Translations under genes and position numbers: made by a program
The notes under the pieces: generated by a model
What the model was told of the DNA's origin: nothing
Databases searched by the model: none
Seen by the model: only the letters and a program-made list of their open reading frames with translations
Assembly (NCBI GenBank): GCA_027919835.1
Contig: JANVFP010000017.1
Location: 992,001-1,056,000, forward strand
Length of the DNA stretch: 64,000 nt
Direction of reading: 5' to 3'
DNA from: Lentinula raphanica
Taxonomy: Eukaryota > Basidiomycota > Agaricomycetes > Agaricales > Omphalotaceae
Part shown: piece by piece, positions 45,130 to 56,015 of the stretch
Position numbering within the stretch: position 1 is the first letter of the stretch
Layout of the letters: the number at the start of each line of letters is the position of its first letter

Positions 45130-48100
45130 TGAAATTTATGGATGGTGCCGATGATTATAATCATGCGGCCACGTATAAGCGCTTATTGTCATGACCATCG
45201 CTTATGACCGCTTATCTGAGATGCCAAAAAGAATTATGATGATCATGCACACACCGTATTTATTTTCTATTTCACTTGTATTTATATGATATTTTACTGA
45301 TGAGGCCCGAGGGACTGATTACGTAATCAGTTTAGAACTATAATTGAAAATTTTGGATGCTTACAAGGGGATTCGAACCAGTTACGCTTGCTTATAACTA
45401 CATTTATAACAGTCATAATTACCACTACGTTATTGAGGTGTATTTATAAAGAAAGCTTCACTTTACATATACCCTATGCAGGGTTTTCGAGAGGACACAC
45501 ATAGATAAAGTAGTTCCTCGTACATTGGAAGATGATACGAGAACCATATGTGGCATGCACAATGGTTGAAGACCGGATTCAGTAAGGATGATATCAGCAG
45601 CGCCATGAGCGGCGTCAGTAGCACCTTCAACAGCAATACCAACAGTGGTACAAGAGAGAGCGGGAACATCGTTGGCGCCATCACCAGTTATTGCGCAAAG
45701 ATGGCCAAGACCTTGGAGATGCTTGACAATCTCATGCTTGTATTCTGGAAACACGCCGGCAAAACCATCAGCATTCATGATGATCTTATCGAGGGAAGGA
45801 TGTTTACCACCAGGAGTTCCGAGTAGGTCCGTCCTTGAGAATCTTGACAGGGTATATGTGGTCACCAAGTCCAAGATGACCACCGGTTTCTTTGGATAGC
45901 GAGCTGATCACTGGTGACCGTCTTGACTTTGACACAGAGAGCGAGTGCATCGTCGACGGTCTGCTTGGTATTGTCACAAGGAGGATCGAAGACGGCAAGA
46001 AGACCAATGAGCTCGAAACCATTTCCTTTGGCTTCATGATCGTGGCCGTCGAGTTCTTCATATGCAAGTGCAAGGGCACGAAGACCGCGGGTAACGTATT
46101 CTTCAACACCGGCCTTGAGTTTGTTTTCCAACTCCTCTGGCTTGTTGCGAGAGCAAAATTCTTGCGGGAAGACTCGTCTCTGTAAGTGAATTTGGTACAA
46201 TTGTCAACGGGGTTAGAGGGCTTGAAGGGCTTGAAGTCAAGAAGCTTGATACCGGCGCAAGCCTTCAACACATCACCGAGAGCGGTGACGACAGAGGCAT
46301 CGATAGCGTCCTGGCTCTCGGTACAAGAAGCATATGCGGCGAGAAGTATTACCTCGTCGGCAGAGAAGGGACCATAGGTTTTGATATTGTTTTGGTCAAC
46401 GGCAAGCTTGTTAATTGTGAGAGCACCAGTCTTATCGGAACAGAGAAGGGTGTGACCAGCCAACTCTTCGATGGCAGAGTAATGATAGCCTTGTGCTTGG
46501 CAAGCTATTGAGCACCGACGGAGAGTATGACAGACAAGACGGTAGGCATCTGCATAGCAATGGGGATACTCCTGATCAAAAGCACCAAGATTCGTTTTGG
46601 CGGTAAGAGGAAGTGAGGGTAGAGAATGATAATGATAAGGATGTCAAAGACACCCATGGACATGAGACAGAAAGACCCAATTTGAGCCAGGATCTTCTGC
46701 AAGTGACCGGTACTGTCGTCATCCTGTCCGATAAGCGAGGTGGCACGACCGAAGAAAGTGTTAACACCAGTGGAAATAACAATACCCTGAGCTTCACCTT
46801 GTTTCCAGGCGGAGCCACTGGAGAGAGAGAGAGAGAGCTAGATATAAGTTGAGATGAAGTCGTATAAGTTGAGATGAAGTCGTATAAGCGACTTACAAGA
46901 AGCACTAATCACCGACTTTCTGAGCTTGAGGAAGAGATTCACCGGTAAGAGCAGCCTGGTCAAATGGAGACGTTGATTGCCTCGGTAAGACGACAGTCTG
47001 CTGAGACGACGTCAACAATCTTGAACAAGACCATTTCACTGGGAACGAGGTCGGCGGACTCAATCTCAGACCAAGTTCCATTCCGTTTAACTTTGGCCTT
47101 GGAAGCGAGAGAATCCATAAGAGCCTTCACAGCGTTACCAGTTTCGCTCCTCATAGAAACCGATAGCGGAGTTGATGGTTGATGAACAACAGCAGGGCGA
47201 TAGCGACGAAATCCTGCCAGTTGGTAGGCTGTCCTTCACCATTGGACGGAGCGCAGCACACGAGAGAGGATTCCACATGAAACTCGAGAACTAATGACAT
47301 ACAATCAGTTTAGCATCAGAGATGAGCAAACAAAAACGAACTTGGAGGGATGGGTTCTGCTCTTCATTCTCGAGTTTGCTGGGACCAAAAATCTGTAACC
47401 GACGGGTTGCCTCCTTACCCATGTTCCATCCTCCTCGTTGTATCACCCTTGTCTTGTTGACCTGGTCCTTCTCTTGTCATTCTTCTCTCATCTTTGATTG
47501 GTCGGATAGGCGGCTCATTGAACTTTGGGCGCGGCGGAGTCAGATAGGCGAGGAAAGGCAACGAATGAGACCATGGAGGCTGAGGTGAACACCATTGAAT
47601 GGCAAGCACAGGGATTGATACGCCTGAGGACGTGGGTCCAGAAGATAGTTTGAGTGGAAAGATGGAAGGCTTGTAAAAGCTTTGTGGGTGGCTTTGTGGG
47701 TAGATAAGAAGGGAAGGTGGGATGAGAATAGGGCCAGGTGAGCATTGATGTAGGAGTGGTGCCAGGTGAAGGTGGAGGAAGAGGTGGGTTGTTGACTCTG
47801 AGGGCCAACAGAACCTTGCCTAAGGAGGGGCTGGGCGTCTGTTGGCAGCTTCAAAGAATGGTAATGAGCAGAGATAGATCATGTTGCAGCTGATTCTATG
47901 GCAAGACGTCAATAAAACAACGGTAGGACAGGGAATTGGTGGTAAAGGAGGGAGTTGAAACGTTGACGAGTGGGTGATAATCGAATGATGATTGCGTTCA
48001 AATGTACATAATCGCATCTAATCTATGAGTTGTGGTGATGATTGGATCTAATCTACCGGTTGGGTTCAAAACCCGGTCATAACCGGAATCTAATCTGCTG

Positions 48101-48146
48101 ACAATCACCAGGCGATTATGGAGGCCCAATCAAATTTCCGACATGG
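45033..48146. mobile_element. Candidate 3.1-kb insertion carrying a captured H+-ATPase copy
   Basis: The 3' end of S10 and its family-typical 3' UTR are separated by this segment. Its borders are inverted: ACATGTGTCGGAAATTT at 45033-45049 and AAATTTCCGACATGG at 48132-48146. Inside is a broken minus-strand plasma-membrane H+-ATPase and AT-rich flanks with repeated CGCTTATnnnC words. No transposase frame and no clear target duplication were found. It resembles a gene-capturing (Pack-type) non-autonomous transposon, but a simple ectopic insertion is not excluded. Confidence 0.5.
45463..47425 (-). pseudogene. PMA1: Plasma-membrane H+-ATPase (P-type) pseudogene
   Basis: Blocks of fungal Pma1 follow in order from 47425 down: [162 protein letters not shown]. 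Frames change several times, a TAG replaces Gln in GAQQLAKHKAI, and the phosphorylation motif DKTGT reads DKTGA. The N-terminal region and everything after the hinge helix are missing. Fungal Pma1 is about 920-1000 residues, so roughly half remains. Clearly non-functional. Confidence 0.92.
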
Positions 48147-48165
48147 CCCTCAGGCTCAGGCCCAG
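47426..48165. other. Right flank of the insertion
   Basis: Low-complexity sequence with Ser/His/Leu-rich minus-strand frames that overlap each other, and repeated TCTAATCTAnCGGTT words near 48020-48090. I see no supported gene. Confidence 0.45.
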
Positions 48166-48260
48166 GCCGTATAAATGTAGCGAGGGCGTGTAGTTTCAAG
48201 TTTTTTTGATTCATGTACATAGTATGCAATTTTCAAGTTAGGAAGCGCTGGTCTGTATAC
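48166..48260 (+). other. Displaced 3' UTR of S10
   Basis: TATAAATGTAGCGAGGGCG, then GATTCATGTACATAG and GGAAGCGCTGGTCTGTAT, correspond in order to the 3' UTRs of S6-S9 (TAGCGAGGTTC, GATTCATGTATGTACGTGG, GAAAGCGCTGGTCCGC). No coding sequence precedes it, so it is the separated 3' end of S10. Confidence 0.7.
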
Positions 48261-49216
48261 TCAATGCTTACTATTATTTAGTCTATCTGGGCACTGGCGA
48301 TTCGGCTTGAACTCTGTTACGTTGAGCACCGTCAGCTACCGTCAGCTACCGTCAGTGTGCGATTATTGATGAGCGCTGAGCCCTCTTCCACCCCCCTCCC
48401 TCCTCCCCTGGCCCCCAGCCTCAATCAATGAACAATCGTTTCCTCTTCAGCAGAGTACATACATTCAAGATTCCAGTGGGCAGTGGGTATTGAAGCATCC
48501 TTTAGACCTGCAGTCTTTGCTAGAGCATTATCTACGAACCGTCTATTATACTACTAAACTCTCACCGGGGCTTATCGGAGTCGCTCAAGTGTTGGATCTG
48601 CCAAACGTTGAACTTAGCTCGTTCAGTCGGACACTGTGCCACTATCCTGCCAAGTCCCAGTGCAATGAGCCCCATCCTATGTAACATGACTCGGAGGAAA
48701 TTATCAATGTCATACGGTTACCTTTGTGGTATAAAAACCCGAGTGTCGTTCAAACTCTTCTCTTCTTCCAGGCCATATACTACACGAGTGATGAATCCAT
48801 CTTTCAGCTTCTCTATCTGTCACTGTTATCGCTTATTGGTTTATGAAAACTCTTCAACTCACAATGATAATTGACCGACGGTTGCTGAGACAAGACGCAA
48901 TGCCACGATCACAGCTTGACGGGGCGTGAATCATTGGTTCGTTTGAAACAGAGACTAAGTCGAACAACAAGTATAAGCCTTCTTCAACATGTTAATGAGT
49001 ACTATGATACTGATAATCCAAAATGCTCACTGCTCGTCAGTTCCCATCTTGCATACACATCAAACCCACCAGGGATCGCCGCTTTTGATTCCTCCCCTTT
49101 GGAGCAGGTCTCCTCAGCACAACCCAGCACAATCATCGCGACCACCTCCTTGGAGTCAGACCGGAAGTTCCCTCCATCTCACACCCGAGGTCCAGAGTCT
49201 ATCGAGAATTGAGATC
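48261..49216. other. Spacer upstream of S11
   Basis: Contains three tandem copies of ACCGTCAGCT near 48328, a TATA-like GGTATAAAAACCC at 48729 and a diverged GGAGCAGGTCTCCTC box at 49099. The TATA box is far from the box, so the S11 promoter looks rearranged. No gene seen. Confidence 0.4.
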
Positions 49217-50021
49217 ATGATCATTCTATTCCTAGTTATGACCCACCTAGTAACTGTCTTCTTCCTCTCCCTTGGAATCGCGTCCATTGTTCTTGAATTC
49301 GCCTTTTCCCTCAAAGTCCATGCTGCTCCGACGCCTTTGGGATATGATTCGATAAATACCCTTCCAAGTCATTCGAATCCTCGGGTCTATGTTGACGTCC
49401 CTTCTTCTTCTTCCGATGGTGCTGGCACCGGTCATGTTCATGGGAGAGAGGTTGACGCTGCTCGGCCTGAGCCGCATGAGGGATTTTTACACACCATCCT
49501 CGACGACAACACTCACGCGATTATATGTGCATGTCGAGAAGCTTTACCGGTGAGTCCGTGGATATCTATGATTCTTGTAAAGCCCTCCGAACTCATGTTT
49601 CTGGCCTCCTCCCTATGCTGATTCGGTCACGCAGCAAGAACCTACATATGCAGAAAGAGTGAGCCTTTTCTTTCCCTTCTTTTTGTCCTCAACACCCGAG
49701 TACATACATCCAACCAACTCATTCCTCACGTGAAGATCACCCTTCAGAAAATCAGATCCAAGGTCCACAAGCTCCATCTCGAAGAGGTCCAAGTCCGGTC
49801 AATAACAGACCCAGAAAAGCACCAGCGTGCGCTCAGACAGTTTTGCCTCGATTATCGGACAGAAATTGAAAAAGGCGGTGGAGTATCGATCAATATATCG
49901 GGGTAATAGATTGGTTTGGGAAACTCTGCCCGGTGTGATAAACGGTTTGAGTGAGACGCGGAGAGGGCGTTGTGCGCCGTTCATGGCAGACGCGAGTGAT
50001 GGAGGATATGAGAGAGGTTGA
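49217..50021 (+). pseudogene. Family S relic S11
   Basis: Exon 1 (49217 to about 49551) is open: a hydrophobic start (THLVTVFFLSLGIASIVLEF), VHAAPTPLGYDS, a Ser/Gly spacer, HAIICACREALPV and donor GTGAGT. A microexon QEPTYAER and a last exon (KIRSKVHKLHLEEVQVRS, then RQFCLDYRTEIEK) follow. One base in the A-run at about 49871 shifts the frame and stops it; the other frame continues AVEYRSIYRGNRLVWETL to RGRC, which restores the spacing to the second Cys. Either a recent pseudogene or a sequencing slip. Confidence 0.68.
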
Positions 50022-50366
50022 TAGACCAAGAGGATTTATGTATCGGGCTCGAGATGAGCAAAGTTTGTTTCCCTTGCTGCGTATGTAGTTGGAATCCGCG
50101 TCGGAAGCGTGAACAGGAACGGAAAACAACTTGGAGACTGTAGATTCGCATCCATCGTGCCGCCACCCCCAATATCCTCGATGCTCCCGAGAAGTGATCA
50201 CGCCAAGGATTCGTTGTTGCTGTTGATTTATTTCACAGAGTATCGACAACGTCGTTCGTCACTCCGAAGGTGCCAAATCCCGATATTGGAATTGTGTGAA
50301 TGATGCGATGAGGCCTTGGGCCTTGAGGGTCATCGAGGACAGGTAGAGGAAGGTTATGGGAGGGTT

Positions 50367-51000
50367 GATCAGAGACAATGTTGACGTAGTAATCCAAAGG
50401 CGCCGAAGATCATGAAGCAGATTCGGACCGATGATAGAAATATGCAATGTAGCGGAGGGTCATGAAGGATAGGTGGAAGAAGTTCAGAGAAGGATGTACC
50501 ATGAGGAAAGATAGTCCTACAAGATTACGCGTATGCAGGCGAGTCAGAAGAACAATCTTCAGAACGAGACAAGAAAAGAAGACACTCACCTAGTCGGATA
50601 CGCCCTAAACGAACATCACAAGAGAATCAGAGCATATACTGATGTTAGGAGCCTGGAACGCCGAGGTTCAACGCTCACAGCTTGAGCAACAACGATAGTT
50701 TCCGAGAGGATGGGCAACGAAGCTAAGACTGAGTTTGATTTGAGACGAGAGGCGTTCATTCTACCCAAGACAGAGAAATCAGCGAAGGAATGAACGTCCG
50801 AACAAAGACACTCACCACTGTGGTTAAGCAGCTCACGCAACGGCCCTGTCATCCTAGTCCGGGTCCTCCTCGCTCATCTCTTGTTTCCTACACTGTGAAG
50901 TCCAAACGCCTGGCTTGGGATTGGAGCGTGAAGAAAACCAGCATCTAGCGTTTGATACACGAAAAGCGAGCCGGAGAGTGTGAAGACATTGAGGAACAGT
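50367..51000 (-). pseudogene. Inverted, decayed copy of the EPT1 phosphotransferase
   Basis: On the minus strand, in gene order: TATCAAACGCTAGATG (EPT1 has TACCAAACGTTCGATA, LYQTFD), then GTAGGAAACAAG and ATGACAGGGCCGTTGCGTGA, with EPT1's GGGATGGCAGGGCCTTTGGG. Near 50370-50500 is TGAACTTCTTCCACCT, then CTTCATGATCTTCGGCGCCT, with EPT1's TTCATGATATTCGGCGCCTT. The DGKQAR catalytic motif and all frames are destroyed. It is opposite in orientation to the live gene 30 kb away. Confidence 0.75.
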
Positions 51001-51367
51001 GAGGAATTCAAAGACGAGGAGGAGAAAGGTGTGTGAATTTTGCGGCCTGCCGGTGCGGTCCTGTGCGGTCGTCGTTGATGACCAAAAATCGTGAACGTGG
51101 CTTTCTCCTCGACGACGACAGCAGCCCACCAACAGCCTACCGCGGTCCTACACGAAAGAGCTTCAAAACTCAACATGAATTGATACTCACCGTTCACCTA
51201 TCCCCTCTTAGTTCTCTTCAATGGCAGGACTCGAAGTCTCTTGAAGCTTGACCACTTGTCTGGCGAACGAAATATTAGAATGATATCTCTGCCACTGGTG
51301 CAAGAAAAATATCACATGTTCGTTCCGAAGTACTCACTGGCCTCAGCATCGGATTCTGGTGAGGCGA

Positions 51368-52175
51368 TGAACAAATTTCTCTCCTCCTCCTCGTCTCAAT
51401 CTTCTCGTCTCCATCTTCCGTCTCTGGATCGTGCTCATCTTTCTCGCATCCGCGAGTTCTCCTATCGCTGCTCCGACCTCTCAAAATTCTGCATCGACCA
51501 ATTCAGTCCTATCAATGGCCCTTCTCATTCTCCAAGTCCTTTAGCAAGTCCGAAAACAAAGATGACGCAAAGGTTAGTCCAAAGCATTTCTTCGTTCTAT
51601 CATACCAGTGCTGACTCGCCATTCATGATGTTTCCTATCGGTGTCACTACTAGCCTCCAAAGAAGGTCCACTGGGAGGATGGAGAGACTACTGGCAAGCA
51701 TACGGGTGATGTCGCCTCATTGGTAAGTCTCAAAGTTGTGAGCAAAGCAGTAGGCACGTTCAACTAATGGGACTATAGTCTGACAGTAAGAATGCTGGGA
51801 ACGTCGCCGATTATCTCAAAGGGAAGCTGGACAAGTCGTCGCATCACGAGAAAGTGAAACATCAATTATCTATCTTTGTCAGTTGAAACTCATCGTTTGG
51901 GGCAATAGGACGACCAGTATATTCCTGAGGTTGTGTCTGAAGCCGCCGCACTGTATAGCCCATTCCGTGCAATTGGTTCCATTCGAAACCGAGAAGAAAA
52001 GAAGCGTTCTCAGGAGGAATTTTGTCACAACCACTATCAAGATATCATCGAAGGGCTTGGCAAGCTCAGAATCCTTGAAAATGAGATACAAGAACATAGA
52101 TTTCGGGAGATGGTTAAAAAGTTAAGAATCGAATACATACAGAAGTCTGTGTTGTCAAAACTTTCACGTAGTTAG
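51368..52175 (+). pseudogene. Family S relic S12, promoter fused into signal peptide
   Basis: The signal-peptide core is in one frame (FRLWIVLIFLASASSPIAAP) but has no ATG in that frame. The upstream promoter word GAGGCGATGAACA, which in S13 lies far upstream of the TATA box, is joined directly to it, so the TATA box, 5' UTR and start were deleted. Exon 2 (SDSKNAGNVADYLKGKLDK) and exon 3 (DDQYIPEVVSEAAALYSPF, then EEFCHNHYQDIIEGLGKLRI, ending KLSRS at 52175) are open with good splice sites. The second cysteine of the family is absent. Possibly still translated from ATG 51368 in a different frame, but not as a normal member. Confidence 0.62.
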
Positions 52176-52990
52176 TCTGCCTACTGAATGAACAAATACG
52201 AAACCGTTAGTATTTCCGTTCTGAGAATTGAACTCTCCAGTCATCTCTTCTACAATGCTGAAGGTCAACGTTTTCTAGACAACAAACTCATACAGAGAAA
52301 CGGTCAGAAACCCACCGGTGGTTGGCTCAGGCAATGGACCGGTTGAAGATAACGATCTGCAATCACAAAAATGCGCGAAAAAAAATTTGTTCATCAGCCA
52401 GTGGTACCCGTGTTGTAAGAAAATGCATGATGAGCTAACTTTCGAGGTATCGAGCATCTCCTTTCGAGAATAAAGGAGACGCAACACACCTAGCGCCTCC
52501 TACTAATCCTTTCCAGTGACAGTGAAGCCTTTGGATCTTGACGCGGCCGGTCTTTGAAGTTTGACGAGTGAAAAATGCGAACAATATCAGACAATATCCC
52601 TGAAGAAAAATCAACCCACATGTTCGTTTCAGCAGCACCGGATTCTATTCAATGAGGCGATGAACAGACGGTATCTTGTCCACTGATCTCGTGGACCAGG
52701 ATGCTTTTTGGAGTCACCATTTCAACAGTCACAAACTTCGAGTTCAAGTTAAGGTACATAACACAAATCTACGAGTCGAGATGGGCTCGGGTTTCCTGAT
52801 CTACAGCCACTAGTGCTTATAGTCTGAGGCTCTGAAAGAGGCTAGAATCTAAAAAGCCGCACTTACGATCACAAATGATACGTGAGCCTCGTTATCTCTG
52901 AGTTTTTGCTAACGAATCAAGATAAACCCCACATGGTCCGTTCCGGCACTGGAACCCATCAAGGCGATGAACTTGGATTTCCCTCATGAA
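52176..52990. other. Spacer upstream of S13
   Basis: Carries two copies of the distal promoter module CACATGTTCGTTTC...GAGGCGATGAAC (52618-52671) and CACATGGTCCGTTCC...AAGGCGATGAAC (52931-52973). The first is not followed by a gene and is probably a relic. Confidence 0.5.
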
Positions 52991-53040
52991 CATAAAAGCC
53001 GCTATGATCTTGTTTCCTTTCCCTCCTCAGAGCTGGTCTC
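52991..53040 (+). promoter_or_regulatory. Core promoter of S13
   Basis: CATAAAAGCC at 52991-53000 and CTCAGAGCTGGTCTC at 53026-53040, preceded by the distal module at 52931-52973. Confidence 0.65.
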
Positions 53041-53144
53041 CACGTCGCATCGCATTGCAATCCCTCTGCCCAACCTTTGCCCTCTTGCCAATTTCGATTG
53101 AACAAAAAAAGAGCCGTCCACAGACAAAAGCTCTTCTGACCAGC

Positions 53145-54095
53145 ATGAATCGTTTCAAGCTATCCTTTGTCCTCCGTTCTGGAATTGTCCTCATCTTTCT
53201 CGCATCCACTATTTCTCCTGCCACTGAGGCCCTCGCTGCTCCGATAAATTTTGAGTCAAAGCTTCAGTGTCTGCCGAGCACGTTCTGCTTCCTCAAGTTC
53301 TCCTGCGGGGATGGCAAGGAAGAGACCAATGGGGCCGAGAAGGCTGTCCCTGTCCCTTCTCCGTCTGACGCTTGTAATCATCAGGTCCACATTATCTCTT
53401 CTTCATCTACTTATGCCAGTGCTAATACTACAGCTCAGGTCCATAGCAATGTCCCTCCTTCTGCTGCCATCCCTGCTGGTATAAAGACTTCAAAGACAAG
53501 CTCTTCTGTTCCATCTGCCGGTGGCAGTCGTGCTGTTCCTTCATCTGTAAGCCTCAGAGTTGTGTGAAAAATTATGGGCACACGAATAATATGTGATTGC
53601 TTTTCAGTCTGTTACTGGCAACTCAAATAATGGAAACGTCGTAGAACCGGACCCCGGAAGGAAGTCAAGACCTACTAAAAAGGTAAACCTCTCTGTTCTC
53701 TCTTCCTTCCCTTTTTGAAAGAACTAATGAGTGGGAGACAGTATACCCTGAACATGCTTCAAGATGATACCAGCGCCCTCAAAGAAATCTTTACAATCAT
53801 TCCTGGATTTTGGGAAGAGAGCCAAGTTCTGATCTTTGACAATTCGGAGCAGCGGTTTCAATCTTCCAGTGGAAAAAAAAGGTGCTTCAAATATGGTTCC
53901 TACATCATTAAAGTGCGAGAAAAGGGTGAGCTTCTTAGATCCAGTGTACGTAGGACTCAGGACGAGAAGATGAGAATTCGATACCTCCTTTATGAGGTGG
54001 GAAGGGTTTTTACTTATTGTCGCCACTATTACCCCAACATGATGCATGCAACGCCTGGTACTCCTAGAGAGTATTGGGCGAGTAAATCACCTTAA
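53145..54095 (+). CDS. Family S member S13
   Basis: Exons 53145-53546, 53608-53682 and 53742-54095 encode 276 residues. The signal peptide SFVLRSGIVLIFLASTIS ends near ALAA/PINF. Close behind is a cysteine cluster (LQCLPSTFCFLKFSCGDG) that S16 also has, then a long Ser/Ala/Thr-rich spacer that is likely glycosylated. Exon 2: 25 codons, ending GRKSRPTKK. Exon 3: YTLNMLQDDTSALKEIF, then KKRCFKYGSYIIKVREKGEL to RVFTYCRHYY, 44 residues between cysteines. It is more basic than the S6-S9 group. Predicted secreted or wall-associated; function unknown. Confidence 0.76.
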
Positions 54096-54762
54096 TTTTA
54101 TGTAGTTGCAGTCGAAGATAGGCTCCTGTGTGCTCACAACTGTAATACAAAAGTTGTGCAAACTTCGGGAGGATACTGTTGCTGGTGTCCCTAATACTGG
54201 CGCCCATCTTCTGCATCTAACATCTTAACTTTAAGTTTCAACCACAATCAACTACATACTCAAGACTCATGAGCACTATTGACATCGTCGAATTTCGAAT
54301 CACTGCACAATCCGGCTATATGATGCTCTGGCACGGCCGTGTTCCAAAACTGTTTGAGACCATTATGGTGAGTGAACAATGCAAACACTATCCCTGAAGA
54401 AAATATCAACCCACATCTTCATTTCAGAGCACTCAGCATTGAATTCTGTCGAGGCAATGCACAGATTGTTTTTCGTTCGACATCTTGGACCTTGTACATC
54501 TCTTCGGAGTTATCATTTTGCTCACAGCTGGGTGAAGGTGACACAAGATTATGAGTCGAGATTGCCTCGGGCTTTTGGATTTACAGCCACCTATAGTCCT
54601 AGGACCTGATAGTGGACAAGCAAGCTGAACTTACACTCAAAATGTTACAGGACCCTCGTTATCTCGGAGGTTTCAGTTCAGCATGATAACGAGTCGAAAA
54701 AACCCACATGGTACGTTTCAGAGCAAACCCTCCCAAGGCAATGATTGAAAATTTCCCTCATG
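54096..54762. other. Spacer between S13 and S14
   Basis: The S13 3' end, one orphan distal promoter module (CACATCTTCATTTCAGAGCA at 54413 with GAGGCAATGCACA) and the S14 module (CACATGGTACGTTTC at 54707). No gene. Confidence 0.45.
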
Positions 54763-55388
54763 AACCTAGCATGCATAAAAGCCGCTAGGGATTGCATTTC
54801 TTTCCCCTACTCAGAGCTGGTCTCCATGTCGCAGCGCTTCGCAAGTCTTCACCATCTTCCCCAGCGGCCTGGTCCTCCATTGGTAAGTCCCAGAGTTGTG
54901 CAAAAAGCAATGCGCACTTCCGACGACTAATGTGAATTCTGTCTTAGTCTGTTCTCAGTAGTAAGAATAAAGGACAACTTGAAATCGCCCAAAACTCCAA
55001 AGCCGTTTCGGACAAGGTGAACCTCTCTATTTTTTTCGTTCCTTCTCGACGGAACTGATTATTTGGAGACAGTCACCTCGCGAGCTGGAAAAAGAGGCCG
55101 CCGACCTGAGGAGAGATGTTGATAATTAGAAAAGTTGTGTCTCTGCACGACTTTTGGACAAAGGCTCGGAGCAGGTCTATCATGGTCGGACGATTTGTCA
55201 GTGACCGCCATGATATCATCACATTGCGACAAAAGGCTCGTTCTCTTCTATCCTCCTTGCCAAATGTTCCTCCACAAAGAGATTCGAGGATGGGCCGTTA
55301 TCTTCTCTCCTTCTTGGATGTGACCCCACAAATGGCAGTCATCACGACTCGCGGGAGAGTTGAGTGCCATCGGCCCTGGCCAAGCTAA
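54763..55388 (+). pseudogene. Family S relic S14, signal peptide deleted
   Basis: The promoter is intact (CATAAAAGCC at 54774, TCAGAGCTGGTCTC at 54811). The 5' UTR then runs straight into the end of exon 1 (CGGCCTGGTCCTCCATTG, donor GTAAGT), so the signal peptide and spacer are missing. ATG 54826 lies in the remnant and gives MSQRFASLHHLPQRPGPP. Exon 2 (VLSSKNKGQLEIAQNS) and intron borders survive. Exon 3 stops after RRDVDN; helical coding continues in another frame. If made, the product would not be secreted. Confidence 0.68.
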
Positions 55389-56015
55389 ATGAGGTTCATA
55401 GGTATTGTCACGAATGCATCCCCGGATTGTTTCCCGTGCAAATACTATGTACATAGTAAATGAAAAGTAGTGTCCAAGGTGGGCTGAAATCCGAAAAGGT
55501 GGTTTCAAAGTAACGATAAAAACCATCTCAGAGTCCGACGTCTCCTTACATTGTGTCGCCTACCCAACCATTTGCTGAGGCGGCCGTATTCTCCTTCCTC
55601 CTTCCCCTGACAAGTCTGTCTCTGAATTCTTCCAATTTCTTCGAGCTTCTTCGTCGGTGATGATAACTGCTTCGGATAACTGGTCAATTCCGTGGGAGAA
55701 ACCGGCTAACGAAAGATAAGCACACGGCCGGCCGCGGTGTCCTATAACTGATACAACCACCTGAGAGCCGAGGCTGTATTCGCTGCAGCAAATCTCAGTC
55801 ACCCGCCAACCCATCTTTATCGTCTAACATTCTGGACCATCCAGCCTCGAATACCGCGGCGCGGGTCCTTGAAGAACCAGTCAAACCGTGAATAAATCCA
55901 TGTTTACCTTGGCCAAGTGCCAATTACTTATCTTATCTAGAATAACACCACATGTGCGTTACAGCCTTTCAGGCTGTCTTGGAGCACTCAGCAGATCGAC
56001 CCTGTCGAGGCGATA
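55389..56015. other. Spacer between S14 and S15
   Basis: No supported gene. A minus-strand frame at 55560-55814 has no recognisable domain. The distal promoter module of S15 starts near 55948 (CACATGTGCGTTAC). Confidence 0.45.

Noticed and set aside
45358..45392. tRNA-like T-arm (GGTTCGAATCCCC on the minus strand)
   Set aside because: No matching acceptor, D or anticodon stems could be folded around it. Probably chance.
47415..47854. Overlapping minus-strand frames upstream of the H+-ATPase pseudogene
   Set aside because: Low-complexity His/Ser/Leu/Pro composition in all frames and no similarity to a Pma1 N-terminus.
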